A stretch of 64,000 nt of DNA, from NCBI GenBank assembly GCA_035293805.1, contig DATGMD010000060.1, positions 310,001-374,000 on the forward strand, given 5' to 3'. Under the pieces are notes generated by a model, which saw only the letters and a program-made list of their open reading frames with translations, was not told the DNA's origin and ran no database searches. Every line of letters starts with the position of its first letter. The stretch's first letter is position 1. Shown here one piece after another: positions 32,434 to 42,368 of the stretch. The position numbers and the translations under genes were made by a program. The stretch is from JAJPHF01 sp035293805 (GTDB lineage Bacteria > Chloroflexota > UBA6077 > JAJPHF01).

Positions 32434-33690
32434 ATGCGGCGAGTAACCACCGCGCTCTTCGTGCTGTTCGTGCTGGCGTTCGTCCTGGGCACCGGCTACA
32501 CGCTGGGGCTGGCGGCCGGGCGGGGCCAGGGCACGAACGGCCCAGGCGTTGGGCTGGCCAGCCTGGTGCCGTGGGGCGCGTCCCCGGCCGCGGCGGCGAG
32601 CGGCACGCGGTCCGGCACCCCCCCCTCGGTGTCCCCCGAGCTTCAGGAGCAGTTCCAGACGTTCTGGGAGACGTGGTCGCTGCTGGACCACGAGTACTAC
32701 GATCGCGGCGCGCTGGACAGCAAGAAACTGACGCGCGGCGCGATCAAGGGCATGCTGGAGGCGCTCGGCGATCCGCACACGGTGTACCTCGACCCGGACA
32801 TGAGCGAGGTCAGCGACGCGGAGCTGCGGGGCGGCTTCGAGGGGATCGGCGTCCACGTGGACCTGGTAGACGGGAAGCTGCGGGTGGTGTCGCCGATCGA
32901 GGGCTCGCCGAGCGAGAAGGCGGGCATCCGCGCGGGCGACTACATCGTGCAGGCGGACGGCCAGGACTTGACCGGGCTGTCGCTGCTCCAGGCGGTGAAC
33001 CTCATCCGTGGCCCGCGCGGCACGCCGGTGCGCCTGATGGTGCAGCGCGACGGCTGGCCGGCGCCGCGGCCGTTCGACGTGACGCGCTCGGACATCAAGC
33101 TGGAGTCGGTGCGGACGCGGCTGCTCGACGGCGACGTGGCCTACGTCCGGATCAGCACGTTCGCGAGCACGACGGCGCGGGACTTGCGCGAGCCGCTCGA
33201 CCGGCTGCTGGCGGCGCGGCCGCAGGGGCTGGTGCTGGACTTGCGCGCGAACCCGGGCGGCTACTTGCAGGCGGCCCTCGAGGTGGCGAGCGAGTTCGTG
33301 CCAGACGGCGTGCTGCTGACGGAGGAGTACGCGGACGGGCGCCGCGAGGTGTTCCGCGCGAAGGAGGGCGGGCGGGCGACGCAGATCCCCGTCGCAGTGC
33401 TGGTGGACCACGGGAGCGCGAGCGCGGCGGAGATCGTGGCGGGCGCCCTGCACGATCACGGGCGCGGCGTGCTGGTGGGCGAGCGGACGTTCGGCAAGGG
33501 AACCGTGCAGCACGTTCACACGCTAGCCGATCACTCCACGGTGCGGATCACGATTGCCCGCTGGCTGACGCCAAACGAGCAGCCGCTGGACGGCGTGGGC
33601 CTGGCGCCGGACATCGTCGTGGCCGCGGGGAGCGGCAGCACGGACCCCGTGCTCGACCGCGCGGTGCAGTACCTGCGCGGGCAAGACTAG
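32434..33690 (+). CDS. ctpA: C-terminal processing peptidase (S41, PDZ domain)
   Basis: A 418-residue exported protease. It has one N-terminal membrane helix (ALFVLFVLAFVLGTGYTLGL), then LTRGAIKGMLEALGDPHTVY. A PDZ domain follows (FEGIGVHVDLVDGKLRVVSP to ADGQDLTGL), then the catalytic domain with DLRANPGGYLQAALEV, VLVDHGSASAAEIVAGAL (nucleophile Ser region) and GKGTVQHVHTL (general-base Lys). Such proteases trim the C-termini of envelope proteins. ATG 32434 starts the hydrophobic segment. A TACAAT -10 at about 32319 suggests a leader of roughly 100 bases. Confidence 0.92.
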   Translation: MRRVTTALFVLFVLAFVLGTGYTLGLAAGRGQGTNGPGVGLASLVPWGASPAAAASGTRSGTPPSVSPELQEQFQTFWETWSLLDHEYYDRGALDSKKLTRGAIKGMLEALGDPHTVYLDPDMSEVSDAELRGGFEGIGVHVDLVDGKLRVVSPIEGSPSEKAGIRAGDYIVQADGQDLTGLSLLQAVNLIRGPRGTPVRLMVQRDGWPAPRPFDVTRSDIKLESVRTRLLDGDVAYVRISTFASTTARDLREPLDRLLAARPQGLVLDLRANPGGYLQAALEVASEFVPDGVLLTEEYADGRREVFRAKEGGRATQIPVAVLVDHGSASAAEIVAGALHDHGRGVLVGERTFGKGTVQHVHTLADHSTVRITIARWLTPNEQPLDGVGLAPDIVVAAGSGSTDPVLDRAVQYLRGQD

Positions 33691-33752
33691 CGCGCGCGGG
33701 AAGCGCGGCGCGCGGCGGGGCCGGCCGTCTGCCGGGATTGCTCGCCATCGAG

Positions 33753-33758
33753 TATAAT
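33753..33758 (+). promoter_or_regulatory. Consensus -10 abutting smpB
   Basis: TATAAT ends five bases before GTG 33764, so the transcript would start at or very near the start codon. No clear -35 is visible. No ribosome site precedes the GTG, in line with leaderless initiation. Confidence 0.6.
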
Positions 33759-33763
33759 TCCAA

Positions 33764-34222
33764 GTGTCCGACAAGCAATTCGCCAACAACCGAAAGGCGT
33801 TCCACGACTACCACATCCTCGAGACGGTCGAGGCCGGGCTGGTGCTGAGCGGCACCGAGGTGAAGTCGGTGCGCGAGGGCCGGATCAGCGTGCGCGAGGC
33901 GTACGTCCGGATCGAGCGCGGCGAGGCGTGGCTGGTGGGAGCGCACATCGCGCACTACGCGCAGGGCAACCGGTACAACCACGAGCCCGTGCGGCCGCGC
34001 AAGCTGCTGCTGCACCGCGACCAGATCGCCCATCTGGCCGGGAAGGTGCAGGAGGGCGGCATGACCCTCGTGCCGCTGCGCGTGTACGACCGGCACGGCT
34101 ACGTGAAGATCGAGGTGGGGCTGGCCCGGGGCAAGAAGCTGTGGGACAAGCGGCAGTCGCTCGCGAAGCGGGAGGCGGCGCGCGAAATCGACCGGGCGGT
34201 GAAGGAGCTGACGCGGGCGTAG
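33764..34222 (+). CDS. smpB: SsrA-binding protein SmpB
   Basis: 152 residues. SmpB carries tmRNA into stalled ribosomes. Conserved elements are FANNRKAFHDYHILETVEAG, LVLSGTEVKSVREGRISVRE, AHIAHYAQGNRYNHEPVRPR and KLLLHRDQIAHLAGKVQEGG. Next come LVPLRVYDRHGYVKIEVGLA and the basic tail GKKLWDKRQSLAKREAAREI, which enters the mRNA channel. The start is GTG 33764 with a TATAAT just upstream. ssrA lies 84 bases downstream in the same orientation, so the two partners of trans-translation are adjacent. Confidence 0.96.
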   Translation: MSDKQFANNRKAFHDYHILETVEAGLVLSGTEVKSVREGRISVREAYVRIERGEAWLVGAHIAHYAQGNRYNHEPVRPRKLLLHRDQIAHLAGKVQEGGMTLVPLRVYDRHGYVKIEVGLARGKKLWDKRQSLAKREAAREIDRAVKELTRA

Positions 34223-34225
34223 GCC

Positions 34226-34300
34226 CTCATCCCAGCCCTCTCCCAGGGGCAGCGGGAGCAAAATGCCCTCTTCCTCTGGGAGAGGGCTGCGGTGAGGGAA
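34226..34300. repeat. CCCTCTCCC / GGGAGAGGG block between smpB and ssrA
   Basis: Imperfect palindrome with CCAGCCCTCTCCCAGGGG and CTCTGGGAGAGGGCTG arms, the third intergenic member of this family. It could end the smpB transcript. Confidence 0.65.
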
Positions 34301-34306
34301 CATTGA

Positions 34307-34661
34307 GGGGACGCAGGGTTTCGACAGGGGAGAACGTCGCGAAATTGCAAGCCGAGGATGCCATCTCCCTCGCTAATCCGGTGGCACGCCAGTAACTGGC
34401 ACTCCTGAACTAGCTCTCGCGGCTTAACACCCGCGAGCGTCTGCCCGGCCTCCTCTGATGGGCCGGTAACAGGCGCCACTTAAGTCAGAGTGCGGCGCGC
34501 CGGACCGCCGGCTAGGGCGCGCCAAAGACTTAGCGGGCTGGCTCACGCGCAACCCGTCGATAGGTGGCGCGGGGGCGAGACCAAAGTGTCGACTAAGCTT
34601 GTAGTACATTTCCGACCGACTCGCTCTGGACGAGGGGTTCGACTCCCCTCCGTCTCCACCA
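34307..34661 (+). ncRNA. ssrA: Transfer-messenger RNA (tmRNA)
   Basis: The 5' end GGGGACG (34307-34313) pairs over 7 bp (one G-U) with CGTCTCC before ACCA at the 3' end (34651-34661). GGTTCGACTCCCC at 34636-34648 is the T-loop arm and GGTTTCGACAGGGG near the 5' end is the conserved D-loop-like segment. The tag reading frame is recognisable. From a GGT resume codon at 34380 it reads GGTPVTGTPELALAA and stops at TAA 34425-34427, inside a stem (CTCGCGG/CCGCGAG) equivalent to helix 5. The ELALAA end is a typical protease tag. The size (355 bases) and CCA encoded in DNA fit the family, and smpB is directly upstream. Confidence 0.95.
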
Positions 34662-34667
34662 GGCTGC

Positions 34668-34704
34668 AGGGCCGGGCGTATTGGCGCCCGGCCCTGTTGT
34701 TGTG
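34668..34704 (+). terminator. Intrinsic terminator of ssrA
   Basis: AGGGCCGGGCG (34668-34678) pairs perfectly over 11 bp with CGCCCGGCCCT (34685-34695) around TATTGG, followed by the U-rich GTTGTTGTG. Confidence 0.9.
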
Positions 34705-34706
34705 TG

Positions 34707-34712
34707 TACAAT
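34707..34712 (+). promoter_or_regulatory. -10 element of the GT-C gene
   Basis: TACAAT directly after the ssrA terminator, about 70 bases before ATG 34783. The -35 is unclear; TTGGCG (34681) gives a long 20-base spacer. Confidence 0.4.
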
Positions 34713-34782
34713 CCACCACGCGGCCGCGCCCGGAGCGCGGGGCCGCAGAGCGAGCTGCGTCTTGAGTAACCTCGGCGATACG

Positions 34783-37125
34783 ATGCGCGGCGACCTGGCC
34801 GCGGCTCCGCCTACCGTTCCCGTTGTCTCCACGATTGAGCAGCCGGCGGCCCGACCGGCGACGCTGCGCGAGGTGGCCCGCCGCGTGGGCCCCGGGACGC
34901 CCGGCGAGGCGATCGGCCTGGCGGCGGCCCTGCTCGTGGCCGTGATCGGCCAGCAACTGCTCGGGCAGCGACCGCTGGTCGTGCCGGTGCTGGGCGCCTG
35001 CGCGGCGGCGTTGCTCACCCTGCGCCTGCTCACCCAACCCCGGCGCCCGCCGCCGCTGCGCCGCCCGCCGGTCGCGCCGCTGAGCGGGGATCAGGCACCC
35101 GCCGTCGAAGCGCGGACCGCGCAGGAAGCGCCCGAGTTAGCCGATTCGCTAGCGCCAGAGCGGGTTGGCGGCGCGGCGGGCGATCCCGCGCCGCCAACCG
35201 CGGCTATCCTGAGTGACGGCCCGACCCTGTCGGATGCAGGAGGGGCGGCCGCGGCCGCGGACCCGGCGGCTACGCGCCTTGTGGCCGCGGCGCGCGTGCC
35301 GCGCGCCGCGGCAAAGGCGGCATCCGTCCCCGACGTGTGGTGGCTACTGGGCGCCACCCCACGCGAACGGTGGCTGCGGGCGGCGCTGCTATTGGGCGTG
35401 CTGGTATGGGTGCAGATGCGCGGCCGGGCGACGAGCGCGGACTACGGGCCGGTCGTCGCCACCTGGCTGGCGGCCATCGCCGCCGCGGCCGTGGCCGCCG
35501 CGCCCTGGCCGCTGCCCGCACCGCGGCGGTGGGCGGCCGGGCTGCGGGCGCTGCCGCGCACCGACTGGCTGCTGCTCGGCGGCGTGACGCTGGGGGCGCT
35601 GCTGCTGCGCGCCGTCTGGATCAACCACGTCCCCTACGTCTTCGGCGGCGACGAGGGCTCGCAGGCGCTGGCCGCGCTGGACGTGGTGCGGGGCGGGCTG
35701 CGCAATCCGTTCGGCACCGGCTGGTTCGCGCTGCCGACGCTGTATTTCTTCTTGCAGGCCGCGGCGATGGCGGTCGGCGGCGAGACGGTGGGCGGCGTGC
35801 GGCTGCTGAGCGCGGTCGTCGGGGCGCTGGCCGTACTGGTCACCTACCTGCTGGCGCGGCGGCTGTTCGACCGGACGGTGGCGCTCACGGCGGCCGTGCT
35901 GCTGGCGGTGTTCCACTACGCCGTGCTGTACAGCCGCCTGGCGACCGTGCCGATCGCCGACTCACTGCTGATCGTCGCCGCGCTGTACTTCCTCGACCGC
36001 GCGCTGGTGGAACGGCGGCCGCTGGACGCGCTGGCCGCGGGCCTGGCGATCGGACTCGGCGAGTACGCCTCGGCCGTCGCCGCGCGGGTGCTGCCGCTCG
36101 TGGGCGTCGCCTATCTGTTGTACGCGGCGCTGTGGGACGCCGAGCGCCTGGCGCCGTGCCTGCCGCGCCGCGCGGACTGGCGCCATCTGGCGCCGACGGC
36201 TGGCTGGGCCGTGCTAGGCGCGCTGCTGGTGTACCTGCCGCTGCTGGCGCACTACGCCGACTTCCCGACAGAGTACACGGCGCGCGTCGAGCAGGTGAGC
36301 ATCTTCCGCAGCGGCTGGCTGGCGCACGAGCAGCAGACGACGGGCCAGGGCGCCGTGGCCCTGGTGGCGCAGCACGTCGCGCACGCCGTGCTGCTGCCGA
36401 TCACAGCGGTGCCGAGCGGCTGGTACATGGGCATCACGCCGACGGTCGCCGTGCCGCTGGCGCTCCTGCCGGCGATCGGCCTGATGGTGGTCACGCTGGG
36501 CGCGTGGCGGCGGCGGTATTTCGGGCTGGCGGCGGCCTACTGGAGCATCGCGCTCGTGCTCGGGCTGAGCGACGATCCGGGCCAGCCCCAGCGGTTCGTG
36601 ATCGTCACGTCGGTGATGGCGGTGATTACGGCGCTCGGCCTGTGCGGCCCGCTGCGGCTGGCGGCCTGGCTGGGCGACCTGCCGCCCGCCGTGACGAACA
36701 CGGCGCTCGCCGCGGTGCTGCTCGGGCTTGGCGTGTGGAACTTCCAGACGGTGTTCCACAACCCCGATCCGATCGCCTACTACGGCACCGAAAACGGGCT
36801 GGTGGCCACGGAGCTAGCATACTACCTGCGCGGCCTGGGGCCGGGCACGACGGTGTACCTGTTCGGGGCGCCCCGCATCTACTACCGCAGCTTCGCGACC
36901 GTGCCGTTCATCGCGCCGGGCGCGAACGGCATCGACGTGGAGCAATCCCTGCCTGCGGGCGCCCCGCCGCTGGCCCTCAACGGCCCCACGGTGTTCGCCT
37001 TCCTGCCCGAGCGCACGGGCGAGCTACAGCAGGTCCGCGCATGGTACCCCGACGGCGCCTTGCAGCAGATCCGCTCCCCACAGGACGCGCCGGTCCTCAC
37101 GCTGTACCAGGTGAATGGCTCGTAG
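34783..37125 (+). CDS. GT-C family glycosyltransferase (GT39/ArnT-like)
   Basis: About 780 residues. A Pro/Ala-rich N-terminal region (residues 1-200) contains two hydrophobic stretches. A polytopic membrane domain of roughly 11-12 helices follows. Its first outer loop has the catalytic-type acidic pair in NHVPYVFGGDEGSQALAALD, followed by TLYFFLQAAAMAVGGETVGG and ARRLFDRTVALTAAVLLAVF, then a soluble C-terminal domain. These enzymes move sugars from polyprenyl-phosphate to proteins or lipids outside the membrane. The GT2 enzyme at 7464 is the type that would make such a donor, though far away. ATG 34783 is chosen, and TTG 34762 is possible. Confidence 0.82.
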   Translation: MRGDLAAAPPTVPVVSTIEQPAARPATLREVARRVGPGTPGEAIGLAAALLVAVIGQQLLGQRPLVVPVLGACAAALLTLRLLTQPRRPPPLRRPPVAPLSGDQAPAVEARTAQEAPELADSLAPERVGGAAGDPAPPTAAILSDGPTLSDAGGAAAAADPAATRLVAAARVPRAAAKAASVPDVWWLLGATPRERWLRAALLLGVLVWVQMRGRATSADYGPVVATWLAAIAAAAVAAAPWPLPAPRRWAAGLRALPRTDWLLLGGVTLGALLLRAVWINHVPYVFGGDEGSQALAALDVVRGGLRNPFGTGWFALPTLYFFLQAAAMAVGGETVGGVRLLSAVVGALAVLVTYLLARRLFDRTVALTAAVLLAVFHYAVLYSRLATVPIADSLLIVAALYFLDRALVERRPLDALAAGLAIGLGEYASAVAARVLPLVGVAYLLYAALWDAERLAPCLPRRADWRHLAPTAGWAVLGALLVYLPLLAHYADFPTEYTARVEQVSIFRSGWLAHEQQTTGQGAVALVAQHVAHAVLLPITAVPSGWYMGITPTVAVPLALLPAIGLMVVTLGAWRRRYFGLAAAYWSIALVLGLSDDPGQPQRFVIVTSVMAVITALGLCGPLRLAAWLGDLPPAVTNTALAAVLLGLGVWNFQTVFHNPDPIAYYGTENGLVATELAYYLRGLGPGTTVYLFGAPRIYYRSFATVPFIAPGANGIDVEQSLPAGAPPLALNGPTVFAFLPERTGELQQVRAWYPDGALQQIRSPQDAPVLTLYQVNGS

Positions 37126-37161
37126 CGCGGCCCCATGCTCTCTCCGCGGGCGTGGCGCACC

Positions 37162-37179
37162 TATAATGGCGGCAGGAGG
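37162..37179 (+). promoter_or_regulatory. -10 element and ribosome site of the Uma2 gene
   Basis: TATAAT at 37162-37167 and GGAGG at about 37175-37179 precede ATG 37188. Confidence 0.6.
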
Positions 37180-37187
37180 GCACGACG

Positions 37188-37736
37188 ATGGTAGCGCACG
37201 GCGTCCGCTTCAAGGCCGAGGACATCTGGGACGCGCCGGAGGACGGCAACGTCTACGAGGTTATCGACGGGGAGCTGTACGTGACAACGGCACCCGCCTG
37301 GCGCCATCAGCGCGCGCTCAATCGGCTCAATGCGCCAATCGCCCACTCCGTCTTCACGCGCGGGCTGGGCGAGGTGGTGACGGCGCCTACCGGCGTTGTG
37401 CTAGAGGGCGGCTCGGGCGTCGAGCCGGACCTGCTGTTCCTCTCGCGCGAGCGGCTGCACCTGATTAGCGAGCGGGGCGTCGAGGGCCCGCCCGACCTGG
37501 TGGTCGAGGTGCTCTCCCCGAGCACCGAGGCGCGCGACCGCGGCATCAAGATGCGCCGCTACGCGGCGTCTGGCGTCCCGCACTACTGGCTGGTGGACCT
37601 GGACGCGCCCGCGCTCGAAGCGTACCGGCTGGGCGCGGAGGGTTACGAGCTGGTCGGTCGCCACGGCCCGGGCAGCCTCTTCCGCCCGGCGCTGTTCCCC
37701 GGCCTGGAGATTCCCCTCGACGACCTCTGGTCCTGA
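37188..37736 (+). CDS. Uma2-family (DUF820) restriction-endonuclease-fold protein
   Basis: 182 residues. The PD-(D/E)xK-type core is visible: GNVYEVIDGELYVTTAPAWR with H, then GVEPDLLFLSRERLHL (Asp), GPPDLVVEVLSPSTEARDRG (E-x-L, catalytic Glu) and IKMRRYAASGVPHYWLVDLD. Uma2 proteins are abundant in Cyanobacteria and Chloroflexota, often in many copies, and their function is unsettled. The stop codon lies immediately next to the convergent mutL stop, with no gap. Confidence 0.87.
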   Translation: MVAHGVRFKAEDIWDAPEDGNVYEVIDGELYVTTAPAWRHQRALNRLNAPIAHSVFTRGLGEVVTAPTGVVLEGGSGVEPDLLFLSRERLHLISERGVEGPPDLVVEVLSPSTEARDRGIKMRRYAASGVPHYWLVDLDAPALEAYRLGAEGYELVGRHGPGSLFRPALFPGLEIPLDDLWS

Positions 37737-39572
37737 TCAGCGGCGGCCGAACTCACGTTCGAGCTGGCCGTGGGTGAGGAGCACGGCGGTGGGGCGGCCG
37801 TGCGCGCAGGTGCGGCCTAGCTCGGCCTCGTCGAGCTGTTCGAGCAGCGCGCGCATCTCCTCGTGCGAGAGGAGCTGGCCGGCCTTCACGGCGGTCTTGC
37901 AGGCCAGCAGCAGGGACAGGCGCTCGCGCCAGTCGGCGGCGTCGGGGTCGTCGGCGGCGTGGGCCGCGCCGCGCTCGGTGGCCTCGGCGGCGAGCGCCTC
38001 GAACGTCTCCTGCAGCACGCGGGCGATGGTCGTCGGCTTGAGGGCGGCCGGGATGGCGCGCAGCAGCAGCGTGCGCGGGCCGAAGTCCTCGACGACGAAG
38101 CCCAGCTCGCCCAGGTCGGCGCCGCGGTCGCGCAGCGCCTCGGCCTGGGCGGGGCTCAGCTCCACGCTCTGCGGCTCCAACAGGTACTGGATGCGGTCGC
38201 GGCGGGCGGCGTTTCGGCGCAGCTGCTCCAGTAGCACCCGCTCGTGGGCCGCGTGCTGGTCCACCAGGTAGAGGCCGGCGTCGCCCTCCGCCGTGATGTA
38301 GGTCATCGCGACCTGCCCCAGCACCCGCAGCTGCGCCAGGCGCGGCGAGGTGCTGAGTGCTGCGTGCGGAGTGCTGAGTGAGTCAGTCGCGGCGAGGTCG
38401 GCGGCGTCCCAGAGGCCGCGGGGCTGAGCGTCGTCGGGCGCGGCGGGGACGGCGAGGGGGCCGTGGGCGGCAGGGGCCAGCGGCGGGGCGGGGGCGGCGC
38501 GACCGGCGCCGGCGAGCAGCGGCACGCCGGCGGCCTCGGCGACGACGGCGCGCACGGCCCGCTGGAGCGCGGCGAACACCGCGCGCTCGCGCAGGAAGCG
38601 CACCTCTTGCTTGGTGGGATGGACGTTCACGTCCACCTCGTCGGGCGGCACGTCGATCCAGAGGAGCGCCAGCGGGTGGCGCCCGACCGGCAGTAGCGTG
38701 TGGTACGCCTCCTCGACGGCGTAGAGCAGCGTGCGGCTGTAGACCACACGGCCGTTCACGAACAGCGTCAGCCCGCCGCGCGTGCCGCGGTGCAGGGCCG
38801 GCGGGCTGACGTAGCCGCGGACGAGTGCTGGGGGCTGAGCGCCGAGTGCTGAGTGCTGAGTGCTGAGCGCATCGTTGACTCCTCCGGTCTGGGGAGGCTC
38901 CGGTAGCGCGAGCATGGCGCGGGCGGCGGCGGGGCCGTAGACGGCGGCGAGGGCCTCGCGGGCGTCGCCGCGGCCGGGAGTGCTGAGGACGGGGCGGCCA
39001 TCCACGCGCAGGTCGAAGCGCACGTCGGGCCGGCCGAGGGCGAGCTGGGTGACGACGTGGGCGACGTGGCCGGCCTCGGTGCTGCGCGCCTTCAGGAACT
39101 TGCGGCGGGCGGGCAGCTGGCCGAAGAGGCGCTCCACCGTGATCGTGGTGCCGGGCGCGCGCGCCGCGGCGCGCTGCTCGACGACCGCGCCGTAGGCCAG
39201 GCGCAGCAGCGTGGCGGCGGGCGCGTCGGCCGGGCGGGTGAGGAAGCTCACCTCGGCGACGGCGGCGATGCTGGGCAGCGCCTCGCCGCGGAAGCCGAGG
39301 GTGGTCAGGCGGTCGAGGTCGGCGAGGTCGGCGAGCTTGCTGGTGGCGTGCCGCGCGAAGGCGAGGGGCACCTCGGCGGCGGGCACGCCCGCGCCGTCGT
39401 CGGCCACGCGCAGCAGCTCGACGCCGCCGCCCGCGACCTCCACGCTGACGCTGCGCGCGCCGGCGTCGAGAGCGTTCTCCAGCAGCTCCTTGGCGACGGA
39501 GGCGGGGCGCTCGACCACCTCGCCGGCGGCGATGCGGGCGGCGACGGTCAGCGGCAGGACGCGGATCGGCAT
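37737..39572 (-). CDS. mutL: DNA mismatch repair protein MutL (endonuclease type)
   Basis: 611 residues. The GHKL ATPase half has IAAGEVVERPASVAKELLEN, DDGAGV, LGFRGEALPSI and the NVHPTKQEVRF loop. The C-terminal half carries DQHAAHERVLLE, an exact DQHA(x)2E(x)4E endonuclease motif, plus LACKTAVKAG and CAHGRPT metal-site elements. MutL of this type nicks the daughter strand directly. Two stretches are encoded by heptamer repeats: DALSTQHSALGAQ (about residue 235) and SLSTPHAALSTS (in the linker). Both fall in surface loops or the disordered linker. No mutS is in the window. Confidence 0.95.
   Translation of the reverse strand: MPIRVLPLTVAARIAAGEVVERPASVAKELLENALDAGARSVSVEVAGGGVELLRVADDGAGVPAAEVPLAFARHATSKLADLADLDRLTTLGFRGEALPSIAAVAEVSFLTRPADAPAATLLRLAYGAVVEQRAAARAPGTTITVERLFGQLPARRKFLKARSTEAGHVAHVVTQLALGRPDVRFDLRVDGRPVLSTPGRGDAREALAAVYGPAAARAMLALPEPPQTGGVNDALSTQHSALGAQPPALVRGYVSPPALHRGTRGGLTLFVNGRVVYSRTLLYAVEEAYHTLLPVGRHPLALLWIDVPPDEVDVNVHPTKQEVRFLRERAVFAALQRAVRAVVAEAAGVPLLAGAGRAAPAPPLAPAAHGPLAVPAAPDDAQPRGLWDAADLAATDSLSTPHAALSTSPRLAQLRVLGQVAMTYITAEGDAGLYLVDQHAAHERVLLEQLRRNAARRDRIQYLLEPQSVELSPAQAEALRDRGADLGELGFVVEDFGPRTLLLRAIPAALKPTTIARVLQETFEALAAEATERGAAHAADDPDAADWRERLSLLLACKTAVKAGQLLSHEEMRALLEQLDEAELGRTCAHGRPTAVLLTHGQLEREFGRR
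38350..38385. repeat. Heptamer repeat copy in the mutL linker
   Basis: Degenerate TGCTGAG-type units on the plus strand, read LSTPHAALST on the mutL strand. They lie between the ATPase and C-terminal domains, a naturally disordered region. Confidence 0.75.
38822..38871. repeat. Heptamer repeat copy in the mutL ATPase half
   Basis: GAGTGCTGAGTGCTGAG runs on the plus strand, read DALSTQHSALGAQ on the mutL strand. It sits just before the segment LVRGYVSPPALHRGTRGGLT. Confidence 0.8.
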
Positions 39573-39714
39573 GGCGGGCGCTCCCGGTCGCGGCGCGTGA
39601 CGCGCTCGGAGGCTGCCCACCGCCGCGCGGCCATTGTAGCACGGCTGTTCGGGCCGAGGCGCAGGCTGTGGCGCGGCTGCAACCCCGCCTAGTCGTGCCG
39701 GCGAACTCGCCGAA

Positions 39715-41400
<1,686 letters not shown>

Positions 41401-41589
41401 GCGCTCCAGGGCTCCTTTCGGGCTGCGGGACTGGGCAACAGGCGGGCGCGGCACGCGGCGCCCGTGGACCGGCGGGGTCGGGTCCGAGCACGACCCGGCA
41501 CGCAGCGTCCTCATACCGGCCCCGCGGCGGCCGGCAGGGCGCTGCCAGCGGCGCCCCCACAGCGGCCGGGCGGGTCTACGCGCGGCGGG

Positions 41590-42054
41590 TCAGACGGCGG
41601 CCGCGGGCAGCGGCTCGGCCGTGCGCTCGGCGGCGGCGGCCAGCGCCTCCAGCGCCGCGGCCACCTGAGCGCGGCTGAGCGGCGCCGTATCGAGGGCGGC
41701 GACGACCGCGGCGAAGCGCTCGCGGCGGGCCACGACGAGCTGCTCGACGGCGGCGCGGCCGCGCGGCGTGGGCACGAGCCAGGTGACGCGGCGGTCGTGC
41801 GGGTCCTCCTCCCGGCGGACGTAGCCCTCGCCGACGAGCCGGTCCACGAGCTGCGAGACGGCCGACGGACCGATGCTCATGGCCTGTGCGACCTCGCGCC
41901 CGCTGGCGCGGCCCCGGGCGTGGAGCAGCGCCAGCGCCTTGAGCTGCGCCATCGTCAGCTCGGTCTCCACCCACGACTCGGTGAGCAGCGGGCACAGCGC
42001 CCGCATGAGCCGCGCGAACGCGGCCCCGACCGGCTCGGGCTCGCTCGGCGTCAC
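41590..42054 (-). CDS. MarR-family transcriptional regulator
   Basis: 154 residues with a winged-helix core: TMAQLKALALLHARGRASGR, EVAQAMSIGPSAVSQLVDRL (recognition helix) and VGEGYVRREEDPHDRRVTWL (wing with the conserved D-x-R-DRR). It is expected to bind a palindrome as a dimer and release it on binding a ligand. It precedes the DHA2 efflux gene and probably controls it and itself. GTG 42054 has GGAGG ahead. A palindrome at 42091-42110 lies in its promoter region. Confidence 0.9.
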   Translation of the reverse strand: MTPSEPEPVGAAFARLMRALCPLLTESWVETELTMAQLKALALLHARGRASGREVAQAMSIGPSAVSQLVDRLVGEGYVRREEDPHDRRVTWLVPTPRGRAAVEQLVVARRERFAAVVAALDTAPLSRAQVAAALEALAAAAERTAEPLPAAAV

Positions 42055-42368
42055 GGCGCCTCCAGTCTGGTAGCGGCCACGCCCATCACTTAAACGACCT
42101 GCACAGTTTAGCGAACGTGAACGATCCGTCACAAGCGCGCGAACGTCACAATCGCATGGAACCGAGGAGGAGCCCACAAGGCGATGGGGCACGAGTCCCC
42201 GCCCGGCGACTGGGCGGCGGGCGGGGGGCTGGGAGAAGGGTACTCGGGCCGGGAGGACGGCGGGACGTTCGGGCAGGGCGGGGCGGGCGGTTCGTCCTAT
42301 CGAAGCGCGGGCGGCCGGCCGTACACTGGCTGCGTGAGACGGGCTAGCGGCTCGCAGGGAGGGCGCCG
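42055..42368. other. Divergent intergenic region between marR and the flagellar operon
   Basis: About 314 bases. It holds a candidate MarR operator (42091-42110) near marR and a weak TACACT -10 candidate (about 42321) with a GGGAGGG ribosome site before flbD. Short Gly/Arg-rich open frames exist here but have no start signals or family likeness, so I do not call them genes. Confidence 0.45.
42091..42110. promoter_or_regulatory. Candidate MarR operator palindrome
   Basis: TAAAC (42091-42095) and GTTTA (42106-42110) face each other over ten bases in an otherwise very GC-rich region, about 40 bases upstream of the marR start. The position and AT-rich half sites fit autoregulation. Confidence 0.4.
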
